Assembly (NCBI RefSeq): GCF_039614845.1 | Contig: NZ_JBDIML010000001.1 | Location: forward strand, 956,079-1,020,078 | Length of the DNA stretch: 64,000 nt | Source: Ornithinibacillus xuwenensis | Lineage (GTDB): Bacteria; Bacillota; Bacilli; Bacillales; Amphibacillaceae | Reading direction: 5' to 3' | Position numbers and translations under genes: made by a program | Shown here: positions 25,406 to 34,631 of the stretch, piece by piece | Layout of the letters: the number at the start of each line of letters is the position of its first letter | Position numbering within the stretch: the stretch's first letter is position 1 | The notes under the pieces: generated by a model | Database searches by the model: none | The model's input: only the letters and a program-made list of their open reading frames with translations | Told to the model about the DNA's origin: nothing

Positions 25406-27001
25406 TCACTTCCTCTGTATTACATACTTTATCGATAAGAATGGTAAAGAAAATATCCACATTTGATGTTTTGCTTCTAAGACATCCTTCCTCACCTCAG
25501 AAACATCAAATTGCTCTTCTAATGGTAACTTCATTACAAGGTTACCAAAACTCAGATAAATACCAGAATTGGCAGACCCATTGGTCTGTCTTTTACTGGT
25601 TAGACGGAGATTTTCACCTATCTGCTGAAGATCAAGTACACCTATCATGGTTGAGTATGGCAGGGGCAAAGCAATATTCATATATGTTTTCCCATTAGAA
25701 TAATGTTGGGAATACAATGCGATAAATACTGTTTCTTCTTCTATCTTCCTAATCCAGGCACGTACTTCATTTCTCCCATCTTTCTTATCTATAACCGAAA
25801 TAATATTTCCTGGCATTTCTACTTTTTTATTCGATAATGGTAAATTCAACTGTTTTATGACTCTACTAAACAATTTATATATACCAGCAAATGGTATAAA
25901 CCATTTATGCCATTTTACTTCAGCCATAAGTCTATAATTATTTGTATTCTCATAAAAATCAGCAATTGATGGTGCCAATTTTTCTAAATCGATTGTTTGA
26001 TAGACCCCCATTTTATCTACTAGACCATTATAGGTTTTATCATCCGTTTTTTCGTTTAATACAGTTTCACTTATTACAAACCTTCCTCTGATTTTACTTA
26101 TTGGAAATGAGGGTTTTATTTCTTTTGATCGAGGAACCACTATGAACCATCCGATAATTCCTACAAGCCCAAATAATCCTGTATTAATCAAGCCATGGAA
26201 AACTAACATGAAATTAATTGTTATAGTATAGTAACCTGTAAAATTACCAAAAGCATAAGCTAATGAAAATAAAATCGTAATACCTATAGAACCAAAGGAA
26301 AGCCTTACAAAAAGTTTCTGAATCCTGCTTATAAAAGGGACCTTAGAGCTTAATAGAATACAAGCATAAATACCTATTATGTAGAGAAGAACGGAAATTA
26401 CTTCCAAAAGCACAGAGAAAGTAATACCAAGTGCAACAACGATTGGAGATACTAGAATAATTGCTCCAGCCCATTGATACAGTTTATTTTTTATTAATCT
26501 ACCAAGTAGACCTAGAAAGATTGGAAATAAAAAAGCTGAATAATGGAAGTGTATACTTGTTAACCAAGTAAGAATTGGTGAAAAACCGGTGTCAATGTTT
26601 ACCTCATACGCAAAGAACCATAATCCACCTATTGCTAAATAAATTAGACCAATATCAATCATAAATTCTTCAAAATATATAAAACCTCTATCTAGGAACC
26701 GTTTCACACCATAAATCGCAACTAATATAGTAAAGATCAAATAAATACCGGCGCAAATCATATGTAGAATTGGTTGGTAAAATAACTGCATGAAGAATAC
26801 AGCAAATGAAGCAAACAAGGTAGCATAAGGGAGAAAACGTTCATAATTTCCTACTTCATCTCTTGTAATGATATCGAGTATAAGAGGAACATAGATTATT
26901 TGTGCGACCGTCAACAAGTATAAATACCATGTAGATTCTTGAAGCAATAATAATAGGATTAATAACACAAAGTTCACGATAGTAACACTACGAAAGTTCA
27001 T
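25406..27001 (-). CDS. yndJ: YndJ-like polytopic membrane protein
   Basis: A protein of about 531 aa with roughly ten hydrophobic helices in the first 310 residues, then a soluble C-terminal domain of about 220 residues. The architecture and its place after DUF4166 and DoxX-like genes match yndJ of the Bacillus yndGHJ operon. The function is unknown. MNFRSVTIVNF at 27001 is the likely start, overlapping the yndH end by 14 bp for coupled translation; the frame extends 21 codons upstream. The operon converges on the pheromone cassette. Confidence 0.75.
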   Translation of the reverse strand: MNFRSVTIVNFVLLILLLLLQESTWYLYLLTVAQIIYVPLILDIITRDEVGNYERFLPYATLFASFAVFFMQLFYQPILHMICAGIYLIFTILVAIYGVKRFLDRGFIYFEEFMIDIGLIYLAIGGLWFFAYEVNIDTGFSPILTWLTSIHFHYSAFLFPIFLGLLGRLIKNKLYQWAGAIILVSPIVVALGITFSVLLEVISVLLYIIGIYACILLSSKVPFISRIQKLFVRLSFGSIGITILFSLAYAFGNFTGYYTITINFMLVFHGLINTGLFGLVGIIGWFIVVPRSKEIKPSFPISKIRGRFVISETVLNEKTDDKTYNGLVDKMGVYQTIDLEKLAPSIADFYENTNNYRLMAEVKWHKWFIPFAGIYKLFSRVIKQLNLPLSNKKVEMPGNIISVIDKKDGRNEVRAWIRKIEEETVFIALYSQHYSNGKTYMNIALPLPYSTMIGVLDLQQIGENLRLTSKRQTNGSANSGIYLSFGNLVMKLPLEEQFDVSEVRKDVLEAKHQMWIFSLPFLSIKYVIQRK

Positions 27002-27602
27002 TTTGAAGAAACACTCCCTCATACGAGAACAATGTACCAATAATCGGATTACGTACATCCACACTTATTGTATATACCTGTTCTCTTTCATTGTACCCCT
27101 CACGTACTTTAGCAATTCCTTGCAAAAACTTTGGCAATGGTATTTCAAATTTACCAATTACAATACGCTGTTTATTTGATATTATTGTGAGACTCCTGTC
27201 TTCATTTATCATAAGCTCCAAATCAGAATAAAGCCTTGTGGGTTCACCTAAGTAATCTTTAATAATATTTCGTTTCTTATCGAAGCTCATTAGCGCATTA
27301 AAATACCGTTTTTTCTTCCCGAACATGAAAACTCTCTCCCAGTGAATTTTTGCTTCACCACCTTTTTCAAGAATTGGTGTATTGCGAATCGTGAACGGAA
27401 TATCTTCCCCGCGTTCTGGAAAAAGCAACTTCCACTTAATCCCATAACGAAAGAAAGGATACAACCATCTTGGACCACCTTTGATTTCTTTCATTAGTCC
27501 GGTTCCATAGAAGGTCTCTCTTCCCATTAAGCGATAACGTTCTTGAAGTTTCGGGTGAAGATCCTCGAATCGATCACCTAGAGCTTTATAATAAATTGAC
27601 AT
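26988..27602 (-). CDS. yndH: DUF4166-domain protein (YndH-like)
   Basis: A 204-aa soluble protein starting MSIYYKALGDRFEDLHPKLQERY, the DUF4166 hallmark. Later landmarks are FPERGEDIPFTIRN, WERVFMFGKKKRYFNA and a final beta-rich half ending GVFLQNELS. No catalytic residues are recognised. It is the middle gene of the three-gene yndG-yndH-yndJ unit, 11 bp after yndG. Confidence 0.8.
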   Translation of the reverse strand: MSIYYKALGDRFEDLHPKLQERYRLMGRETFYGTGLMKEIKGGPRWLYPFFRYGIKWKLLFPERGEDIPFTIRNTPILEKGGEAKIHWERVFMFGKKKRYFNALMSFDKKRNIIKDYLGEPTRLYSDLELMINEDRSLTIISNKQRIVIGKFEIPLPKFLQGIAKVREGYNEREQVYTISVDVRNPIIGTLFSYEGVFLQNELS

Positions 27603-27613
27603 ATCAAAACCCC

Positions 27614-28519
27614 CTATGGTTTTCTTTTGCAGCTTGTTGCAGTTGGTATATTAGCACTTATGCGTATACCAATTATAGATAGAACCAATAGTGCGAGATT
27701 AAAAGTCAATGGGTTAAACGGAAGAAATATATAATGTATATCAGAAACAATAGCGGTAGCCATTAAAATTGGAAAGGCTATTGCTTGAAAGCAGAACAGT
27801 CTTCTCTTATTCTTGTAAAGCATCCATGTAATACCAACTAACACTTCTAGAACACCGGCAACTAATACGATTAATTCACCCTCATTATTTGTTAATGGAA
27901 GTATATTAGTGACCATCAAAACTTCATCTGGATGCATTGCTATAAGCTTTGGAACAATTCCATGATAAATCCATAAAAAGCTAAAGAAAAATGATAGCAA
28001 TACATTGCTGAAGAATCGAGTATATTGGGAAGCTGGTGTTTCACCTGTCTCCATCCATCTCTTTAACACATCAAAGCTGAGTGCAGTGGCCCAGCCCATC
28101 ATGGGTCTAAAAATGAAACGATCAAATAGTTTACCAGGAAGACCGAAACTGGGTTCATAGTTATATTGTGTTAAAAACTGGATTGAATGATCTGACTGCG
28201 GTATGTACTTCCAATAGCCTCTTCCTTCTTTTATTATAGAAATTGCCTGATCCGTCCCAAAATGTAAGGATGACGTTTTCGATCCATCCTCTGTATGATG
28301 ACTTCCAACACTTTTCCCCCAACCCTCAATTGATTTACCAAACCCGATGTTCGTTCGATAAAGAAACTCCTGTGGCTTTCCTTCCTCCTTTGGTAAATAT
28401 TTAATTTCCGAAAAACGCAAATCCCATTGCTGGTGCAAATCAGGGTTTTGAGTTGCATTCCAAAGCTTGTCCATTTCCGAATCTATTGATAGTTCTACAT
28501 AAATAGGCTCATTTTTCAT
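27614..28519 (-). CDS. yndG: SRPBCC-like plus DoxX-like fusion protein (YndG-like)
   Basis: A 301-aa protein. The N-terminal half (about 1-160) looks like a START/SRPBCC lipid-binding fold: YVELSIDSEMDKLWNATQNPDLHQQWDLRFSEI. The C-terminal half has four hydrophobic helices in DoxX style (RFFSNVLLSFFFSFLWIYHG, VLEVLVGITWMLYKN and others). SD AGGTGAGGTG precedes ATG 28519. It is the first gene of the yndGHJ operon. A role in lipid or membrane modification is a guess from the fold. Confidence 0.75.
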   Translation of the reverse strand: MKNEPIYVELSIDSEMDKLWNATQNPDLHQQWDLRFSEIKYLPKEEGKPQEFLYRTNIGFGKSIEGWGKSVGSHHTEDGSKTSSLHFGTDQAISIIKEGRGYWKYIPQSDHSIQFLTQYNYEPSFGLPGKLFDRFIFRPMMGWATALSFDVLKRWMETGETPASQYTRFFSNVLLSFFFSFLWIYHGIVPKLIAMHPDEVLMVTNILPLTNNEGELIVLVAGVLEVLVGITWMLYKNKRRLFCFQAIAFPILMATAIVSDIHYIFLPFNPLTFNLALLVLSIIGIRISANIPTATSCKRKP

Positions 28520-28592
28520 CGATTTTCACCTCACCTATTAATACCCTCTTTTTCGTTTAGTTTACCATAAAAAGAAAAGAGTTGTAGACAGA

Positions 28593-30170
28593 CTACAACT
28601 CTTCCTCTTTCAAGTATTTCTTTTTTTGCTGTAAGAGTAGCTGAAACTCTTCTTCTAGTTCTGGAGTAGGATTAATACTTAACCTACTTAATACGTCTGT
28701 AAGCTTCGTTTCAATAATCAATAAACTTTGCTTTGACTCATCCAATACCTCAGGTTTAAAACGCAAGTATGCTTCATAGTCTCCATCAAATAATTTCATC
28801 TTCTGTTGATCTAGATGGATAACCTTTTGTGCGACATGTTGAATGAATCTTCTATCATGTGATACAAAAATAACTGTCCCCTCGTATTCAATTAATAATG
28901 ATTCTAGGGCTTCCATTGCGGCTATATCCAGATAGTTAGTTGGCTCATCTAGAACAATTGTATTAATATCGCTTAAAAAAATCTTAGCAAAAGCAACCTT
29001 TACTCGCTCTCCGCCACTTAATACGTGGACTTGTTTGTATACATCCTCTTTAAAGAAGTGTAATCTAGCCAAAACAGTTCGCACTAATGACACTTCTTGT
29101 GATGAAGTGCTCGTAACATTGTCTAGAATAGTCTCATTCACATTTAAAATATCAAGGTTCTGACTGAAGTATCCTATTTTCACAGATGGTGATATTTCTA
29201 TCCCTTTTTCTCGAGACAGTAGCTTTTTGATAAATGTAGTTTTACCCGCACCGTTATTTCCAATAATAGCAACCTTGTCACGAGCGTGTATTTGAAAGGT
29301 TGCTTTATCCCAAAGCAATCTATTCTTTATTTTCCCTTCAAGCTCTTCGATACGAATAATTGCCTTATTATCCAATACATCAGCATGGATAACGTCCATA
29401 TTTAATGGAGGCTCTTCCTTCACTTTTTCTACTTTTTCTAACTTCTCTATTCTGGTTTTCAGAGCATTTGCTGTCGTTTCAAGCTTTTTTTGTTTTTTGG
29501 CGAAATACGGTTTCCCTCCCATTTGATTAGCATCAGAATCCGTTTTCTTATTTGGATATTTTGTTGCACGTGCAGCTTTCTTCTTTTTTAATTCTAACGC
29601 ATTTTCTAGCTGTCTCTTCTTAGAGATGTATTGATTGTACTCATTTTGTTGTTTTTGGATTTCCAATTCCTTTTGTTCCTGATACTCTGTATAATTCCCT
29701 TTATATTCTGTGACCTTCGTATCCTTCACTTCCCATATTTTAGTACAGAGAGCATCTAGAAATGCTCTATCATGGGAAACCATAACCACTGTTCCTACCC
29801 ATCTTTTTAACTGCTTTTCTAACTTCTCTATATGTTCTCTATCCAAATTTGTTGTTGGCTCATCTGCAAATAGGATTTCGGGCTTATTCGCAAGGATTTG
29901 ATTAATATATTGCTGTGTGATTTCTCCACCGCTTTTTGTTGTATTCGTTCTTTTAAGTTGTGGAAGTAGTTCAACACTTGCATTTGTTTGTACCGTTCCA
30001 CTATAGTTCGAAGTTTGTTTCGTTAAGATATTAACTAAAGAGGTTTTCCCACTACCATTTCTACCTACAATGCCAATAAAGTCACCTTTTTGAATTTGTA
30101 AAAGATCAGTATTTAGTATCTCTTTGCCGTCCACTTCATATGTTATTTTCTGTGCTTCTAATAAAAGCAT
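28593..30170 (-). CDS. ABC-F ATPase, antibiotic-resistance (Vga/Msr-like) type
   Basis: A soluble protein of about 525 aa with two ATP-binding domains and no membrane segments. The first has Walker A GRNGSGKT, SGGEITQQY and Walker B ILFADEPTTNLD; the second has GNNGAGKT, LSGGERVKVAFAKIFL and IVLDEPTNYLD. The linker (about 195-290) is Lys-rich and long. The first domain is shortened between Walker A and the signature, as in Vga/Lsa/Msr ribosome-protection proteins that expel antibiotics from the 50S centre. ATG 30170 (MLLLEAQKITYEVDG) is the true start although the frame is open 63 codons upstream through the leader. Confidence 0.88.
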   Translation of the reverse strand: MLLLEAQKITYEVDGKEILNTDLLQIQKGDFIGIVGRNGSGKTSLVNILTKQTSNYSGTVQTNASVELLPQLKRTNTTKSGGEITQQYINQILANKPEILFADEPTTNLDREHIEKLEKQLKRWVGTVVMVSHDRAFLDALCTKIWEVKDTKVTEYKGNYTEYQEQKELEIQKQQNEYNQYISKKRQLENALELKKKKAARATKYPNKKTDSDANQMGGKPYFAKKQKKLETTANALKTRIEKLEKVEKVKEEPPLNMDVIHADVLDNKAIIRIEELEGKIKNRLLWDKATFQIHARDKVAIIGNNGAGKTTFIKKLLSREKGIEISPSVKIGYFSQNLDILNVNETILDNVTSTSSQEVSLVRTVLARLHFFKEDVYKQVHVLSGGERVKVAFAKIFLSDINTIVLDEPTNYLDIAAMEALESLLIEYEGTVIFVSHDRRFIQHVAQKVIHLDQQKMKLFDGDYEAYLRFKPEVLDESKQSLLIIETKLTDVLSRLSINPTPELEEEFQLLLQQKKKYLKEEEL

Positions 30171-30428
30171 ATATTCACCCCAATTCTTTTTGAACAAAAA
30201 AAGCTCCCTGTTCACGAAGAATAGGAAGCAAAAGCCATGCCAAATAAACAAATTAATGATTCGATTAATTGTGTTTACATGTGCAGATTTTAATCCTATT
30301 CTTCGTGTACGAATGAATTGCATGACAAATAATGGGTGTCCCCATATTATTAAATGCAATGATTCGATTCACGTTTAAGAATGGATTAATTTAACATCTG
30401 CCCAAGTAACACCCTTTCCGATATAATT
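30171..30428 (-). promoter_or_regulatory. Long attenuator leader of the ABC-F gene
   Basis: About 258 nt separate the expected transcript start from the gene. A 14-bp perfect inverted repeat, CACGAAGAATAGGA (30213-30226) with TCCTATTCTTCGTG (30294-30307), is followed on the minus strand by GGGAGC and seven T, a terminator. An earlier hairpin spans about 30325-30370. AATGATTCGATT occurs twice (30255-30266 and 30358-30369), allowing alternative pairing. Antibiotic-induced ribosome stalling on a leader peptide would be the expected trigger. Confidence 0.75.
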
Positions 30429-30434
30429 ACGTTT

Positions 30435-30463
30435 ACTATAATGTAATCATTTTTGATTGTCAA
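30435..30463 (-). promoter_or_regulatory. SigA promoter of the ABC-F leader
   Basis: On the minus strand the -35 is TTGACA (30458-30463) and the -10 is TATAGT (30435-30440), with exactly 17 bp between them. Confidence 0.8.
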
Positions 30464-30469
30464 TACTAA

Positions 30470-30505
30470 AAAAGAATAGACCGTTCACATTCACGGTCTA
30501 TTCCT
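30470..30505 (-). terminator. Terminator of the chemoreceptor gene
   Basis: Stem GAATAGACCGT / ACGGTCTATTC with an 8-nt loop and TTTTTT on the minus strand. It abuts the -35 of the ABC-F promoter. Confidence 0.8.
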
Positions 30506-30510
30506 TCAAT

Positions 30511-32250
30511 TTATAGTTTAAACTTACGAACAAGCGTATTTAACTCCTCTGCTAATTTCGCAAGATCCTCTGAACTTTTGGCCATTTCTTCCATTGAACC
30601 ACTAGTTTGCTGTGAGGAAGCAGATGTTTGTTCGATACCAGCTGCGGACTCTTCAGAAATTGCAGCTATTTCTTCTACAGATGTACTCATTTCTTGTGTA
30701 GTTCCTGAGATTTCGAATAAGTTATCTTTAACTTCCTTGATACTGTCAACCATTTCGTTCACTGCCTGAGTAATATCCGCAAATGTTTCGTTCGTTGTAA
30801 TGATTTGCTTTGTACCTTGTTGAACCTCTTGATAACCCTCTTCTAATGATTCGGTTACAGCGCTCGTTTCAGTTTGGATTTTCTTCACAATATCTGTTAT
30901 ATCTGTAACGGATAAGGACACCTGTTCAGATAATCTTCTTACCTCATCTGCTACTACTGCAAATCCTTTTCCATGCTCACCTGCACGCGCTGCTTCAATT
31001 GCAGCATTTAGCGCCAGCAAGTTCGTTTGCTCTGCAATATCCCGTATTACGGAAACAAGCTGTGTTATTGCTTGTGAATTCTCATCTAGACCTTGAACTT
31101 TACCTACTGCCTCTTTCACGATACGGTCAATTCGTTTCATCTGCTCACCAGATGCTTGCATTAGCTGACTTCCATGTCCAGTTAAGTCTAAAACGGATTC
31201 AGATGAATATTGTATCTTCTCACCGTTTTCATTCGCATGTTGTACTTTTGATGAAAAACTATGCATTTTTTGTGATAAATTAGTTGCACTGTCCGCTTGT
31301 TTTTCTGATCCTGATGCTAATTCCTGCATAGTAGTTGCAACTTGTTCAGCTCCTGCACGAACCTCATTAGCCGACTGTGTCAATTGCTCACTTTGACCTG
31401 TTACAGTATCCGATACAGTGGAAACCTGTTTAATAATATCCTTCAAGTATGCACTCATTTTACTAATAGAAGAAGCGAGCTGTCCGATTTCATCCTTACC
31501 AACATATTCAATATCTGAGACGGTTAGATCTCCCTCTGCTATACGATTACTAACTTGAACAACCTTTTTCAAATTACGAGAAATAGCACGACTGATTAAT
31601 ATCATTAATATAACTCCAATAATAATCGATGCAGTTATAAAAACAATCTGTGTAATAAATGTCTGCTTTTGATTATCAAGTGCATTACTAATCGCATTCT
31701 TGCGATCAGAATCCATTGTTATCACTAACTGATCTAATAACCCTACTGTTTCTTCACGTAATTCATTTGATTGCATGACAAATGATTCCGCAGAAGTCAT
31801 GCTATTATTCTCAATAGCAGAAACAATATAATTCGTAAATACTCGGTATAGCTCTTGATTATTCGATGACACCTTTTGAAAAATTTCTTTTTGCTCATTA
31901 GTTTGTAAATTAATTCGAACTTCATTAGCTAACTCATTGTATTGCAATTGATTTTCTTTAAATGCCTCAACATATCCTTCATCTTGTTCCTGATAGTAAG
32001 ACACAACATAAATACCCATATTACGAGTTAGTGAACCCATTTCCGAAATATTCATGGCAATATTGCTTTTTTCATCTAATCGTTTAATATCATTACCGAT
32101 TCCCATGATGGAATTTGATACGATTGTTGATGAACCAATAAATAGCAATATTACAAGTGCTAATGTAAGACCATATTTCCATCCTATCTTTATATTTCGT
32201 AGTTTTATTGATTTAACTTTTGGTATCTTTACTTTAAGTTTTCTAGCCAT
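30511..32250 (-). CDS. Methyl-accepting chemotaxis protein
   Basis: A membrane chemoreceptor of about 579 aa signalling to CheA/CheW. It has TM1 near residue 30, an extracellular four-helix sensor (about 50-200) and TM2 near 210 (TQIVFITASIIIGVILMILI). A HAMP domain (about 230-285) precedes a long coiled coil with the conserved hairpin tip IRDIAEQTNLLALNAAIEAARAGEHGKGFAVVADEVRRLSEQ. The second ATG (32250) has the better spacing to GGGGG. The helical sensor gives no clue to the ligand. Confidence 0.93.
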   Translation of the reverse strand: MARKLKVKIPKVKSIKLRNIKIGWKYGLTLALVILLFIGSSTIVSNSIMGIGNDIKRLDEKSNIAMNISEMGSLTRNMGIYVVSYYQEQDEGYVEAFKENQLQYNELANEVRINLQTNEQKEIFQKVSSNNQELYRVFTNYIVSAIENNSMTSAESFVMQSNELREETVGLLDQLVITMDSDRKNAISNALDNQKQTFITQIVFITASIIIGVILMILISRAISRNLKKVVQVSNRIAEGDLTVSDIEYVGKDEIGQLASSISKMSAYLKDIIKQVSTVSDTVTGQSEQLTQSANEVRAGAEQVATTMQELASGSEKQADSATNLSQKMHSFSSKVQHANENGEKIQYSSESVLDLTGHGSQLMQASGEQMKRIDRIVKEAVGKVQGLDENSQAITQLVSVIRDIAEQTNLLALNAAIEAARAGEHGKGFAVVADEVRRLSEQVSLSVTDITDIVKKIQTETSAVTESLEEGYQEVQQGTKQIITTNETFADITQAVNEMVDSIKEVKDNLFEISGTTQEMSTSVEEIAAISEESAAGIEQTSASSQQTSGSMEEMAKSSEDLAKLAEELNTLVRKFKL

Positions 32251-32483
32251 GTCCATCCCCCAAGTATGTATATGTCTAATTAAAATATTATTCTATCGTA
32301 TAAATAGCCAGGTATTTATGGTTTATAGCTGAACTCCATTTCTTTAAGAATATATTCCTATTTCTTTTATCCTACTAATCAAATAATAATAGAATAATCA
32401 TCAAATTACAACAAATCCCGATAAAATTCCCGTGTATATTTCCTGTTTTCTTCATTCATTATATCTACTATAGTACTATTCTA

Positions 32484-32512
32484 TTGACTTACTACCACTT
32501 GATTAGTATGAT
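32484..32512 (+). promoter_or_regulatory. Promoter of the lysine-riboswitch transcript
   Basis: TTGACT (32484-32489) and TATGAT (32507-32512) with a 17-bp spacer, about 30 bp upstream of the aptamer. Confidence 0.65.
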
Positions 32513-32540
32513 TGACTTAAATTTTATAAGTTACCTTATC

Positions 32541-32724
32541 AGATCGGTGAGGTAGAGGCGCGAGTAATATTAGTAGTCCATCGGAGAATGACAACTATGA
32601 TGATTGGATAAAAGGATTACTTGCCGAAGCATAATAAGAGTCAAGCTTATTTATGTTGGGATGTTTCCTGAACAAGGGGCAGACTGTCATGTAAAGAGAA
32701 TTTTGCATGGAGAACTACTGATCG
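32541..32724 (+). promoter_or_regulatory. Lysine riboswitch (L box)
   Basis: All L-box landmarks are present in order: GGTGAGGTAGAGGCGCGA, AGTAGTCCATCGGAGAATG, TTGCCGAAGC, ATGTTGGG, GGGGCAGACTGTCATG and GGAGAACTACTGATC. The spacing matches the five-helix lysine aptamer, about 180 nt. A terminator follows at 32748-32792. The only downstream gene on this strand is the YtcJ-like amidohydrolase. Confidence 0.92.
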
Positions 32725-32747
32725 AATTGGATGATAGCGTATATTGT

Positions 32748-32792
32748 TAAGGCAATGATAGGTTATTTTCAAGCTATTGTTGCTTTTTTGTA
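32748..32792 (+). terminator. Riboswitch-associated terminator
   Basis: AAGGCAATGATAG pairs imperfectly with CTATTGTTGCTT across a 12-nt loop and is followed by TTTTTT. It lies directly after the lysine aptamer. Confidence 0.7.
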
Positions 32793-32924
32793 TATTGATA
32801 CATCCACCCTCTCTTCATCCTCTTTACAATCAATCTGCCCTTTTATCGAAAACAATCCCATTCTAATTTTAAATTTATATGATATCAGTAAGAAAACACA
32901 TTCCATAGTTAAGGAGAATGCACC

Positions 32925-34541
32925 ATGAGAAAAATCTATACCAACGGAAATATCTACACGTTGGACTCTACAAAACCACTTGTTCAGTCCGTGGTTATCG
33001 AAAATGGTCGGTTTATTGATATGGGGACAGACAGTGAAATGTTACTTCATTGGAGTAATCCTACATGTGAGGTGATTAACTTTGGTGGTAAAACAGTAAC
33101 ACCAGGATTAGTAGATAGCCACCTTCACCTATCCTTGATTGCCGATCAATTCATGAACCTTGATCTTACCGGTGTTACCTCCAAAAGCCAGATGTTAGAA
33201 AAAATCAGGGATAAAGCACGTACTTTAAAGCCGAATGAATGGTTGCTCGGTGGTGGTTGGGATGAGAACTTATTTATAGAAGGATTAATTCCAACAATTG
33301 AGGAGCTCGACTATGTTTCTCCTTATAATCCTTTATTCTTAACTAGAATTTGTACACATGCTGCAGTTGTCAATACGAGAGCACTAGAAAGAAGCAACTA
33401 TCACCCATCAATGTCTATTCCTGAAGGGGGGAGCATTGTATTAAATGAACAAACGAAAACACCTACTGGACTTGTCTTAGAATCTGCTTCCGAAATTTTT
33501 CAACAGCATATTCCTGAGAAATCCTATGAGGAACTATTACGTTCCATGCGTCAAGCGATTCATTATTCAATGGAGAGAGGCTTAACTAGTGTGCATACTA
33601 ATGATCCTCTTTTTCTAGGTGGGCTTGAACAGACCTATCGAATTTATGACACACTTTTAAACCAAGAAAAACTAGGACTCCGTGCTAACCTCTTAATTAA
33701 TCATGACTTTATAGAAGACATTAGAGCTGCTGGGATGTACGCTGGATTCGGAAATGAAACGCTTAATATTGGCGCAATCAAAATCTTTGCTGATGGTGCA
33801 TTCGGACGGAGAACCGCACTATTAACAGAACCGTATCACGATGATCCCAATAACTATGGAGAAGCCATGTTAGATCAAGAGTCATTAATCGCGATTGTCA
33901 GGAAAGCACGAGAACTGTCGATGCCAATTGCAGTGCATACGATTGGTGACCAAGCACTTGAAAATGTATTGGATGTTCTCGATTTATTCCCAGCTGTCTC
34001 CCATCGTGATCGACTAATCCATGCACAAGTACTTCGTAAGGAACTAATTGAGCGTCTAGCAGTTCCTTCAAGAGTTGCGGATATCCAACCAAGATTCGTT
34101 GTTGGTGATTTTCCTTGGGTCAAAGAGCGACTTGGGGAAAAAAGAATTGAGCTTGCATATGCTTGGAAAACCTTAATGGAAAAAGGCGTAATATGTACGG
34201 GAGGATCAGACTCCCCTGTTGAACCAGCAGATCCATTACTTGGAATTCACGCTGCCGTTACAAGAAGAGCACCTGGAGAAACTCATAGTGGTTGGAATCC
34301 TAAAGAAAAATTATTGATGTACGAAGCTTTTCGCCTATTTACTGATTTAACAGCCTATGCTACCAATGAAGAAACGATGAAAGGAACCATTTCAAGAGGG
34401 AAACTTGCTGATATGACAGTACTTTCTAACAATCCATTTTCCATGCTCGACCCAGATGAGTTGCTAGATACCAAGGTTGAAATGACCATTATAGGTGGAG
34501 AAATTAAATTTCAACAAACAAATCAATACTCGACTTTTTAA
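32925..34541 (+). CDS. Amidohydrolase family protein (YtcJ-like)
   Basis: A 538-aa metal-dependent hydrolase of the amidohydrolase 3 group. Metal motif VTPGLVDSHLHLSL is near residue 65, AIKIFADGAFGRRTALL near 290, MPIAVHTIGDQALENVLDV near 325, and the late metal-site GGSDSPVEPADPLLGI near 430. The start is ATG with SD AAGGAG. Relatives hydrolyse amides, formamides or N-acyl compounds; the substrate cannot be read. The lysine riboswitch 200 bp upstream suggests it may act on a lysine-related amide, which is inference. Confidence 0.88.
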   Translation: MRKIYTNGNIYTLDSTKPLVQSVVIENGRFIDMGTDSEMLLHWSNPTCEVINFGGKTVTPGLVDSHLHLSLIADQFMNLDLTGVTSKSQMLEKIRDKARTLKPNEWLLGGGWDENLFIEGLIPTIEELDYVSPYNPLFLTRICTHAAVVNTRALERSNYHPSMSIPEGGSIVLNEQTKTPTGLVLESASEIFQQHIPEKSYEELLRSMRQAIHYSMERGLTSVHTNDPLFLGGLEQTYRIYDTLLNQEKLGLRANLLINHDFIEDIRAAGMYAGFGNETLNIGAIKIFADGAFGRRTALLTEPYHDDPNNYGEAMLDQESLIAIVRKARELSMPIAVHTIGDQALENVLDVLDLFPAVSHRDRLIHAQVLRKELIERLAVPSRVADIQPRFVVGDFPWVKERLGEKRIELAYAWKTLMEKGVICTGGSDSPVEPADPLLGIHAAVTRRAPGETHSGWNPKEKLLMYEAFRLFTDLTAYATNEETMKGTISRGKLADMTVLSNNPFSMLDPDELLDTKVEMTIIGGEIKFQQTNQYSTF

Positions 34542-34547
34542 TGAAGA

Positions 34548-34627
34548 AATGCCAGTTTCCAAAAACTGTATCAATTGTTAGCCTTGTTTAACAAGATGCA
34601 GCTTTTTAGATAACTGGCATTTTTTAA
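34548..34627 (+). terminator. Terminator after the amidohydrolase
   Basis: AAATGCCAGTT pairs with AACTGGCATTT across a long internal loop and is followed by TTTTTT. It may contain a second inner hairpin. Confidence 0.55.
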
Positions 34628-34631
34628 TTTG

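Noticed and set aside
32731..32928. A 65-codon ORF between the lysine riboswitch and the amidohydrolase
   Set aside because: It starts inside the aptamer-terminator region and has no SD; it spans the terminator stem and has no recognisable domain.
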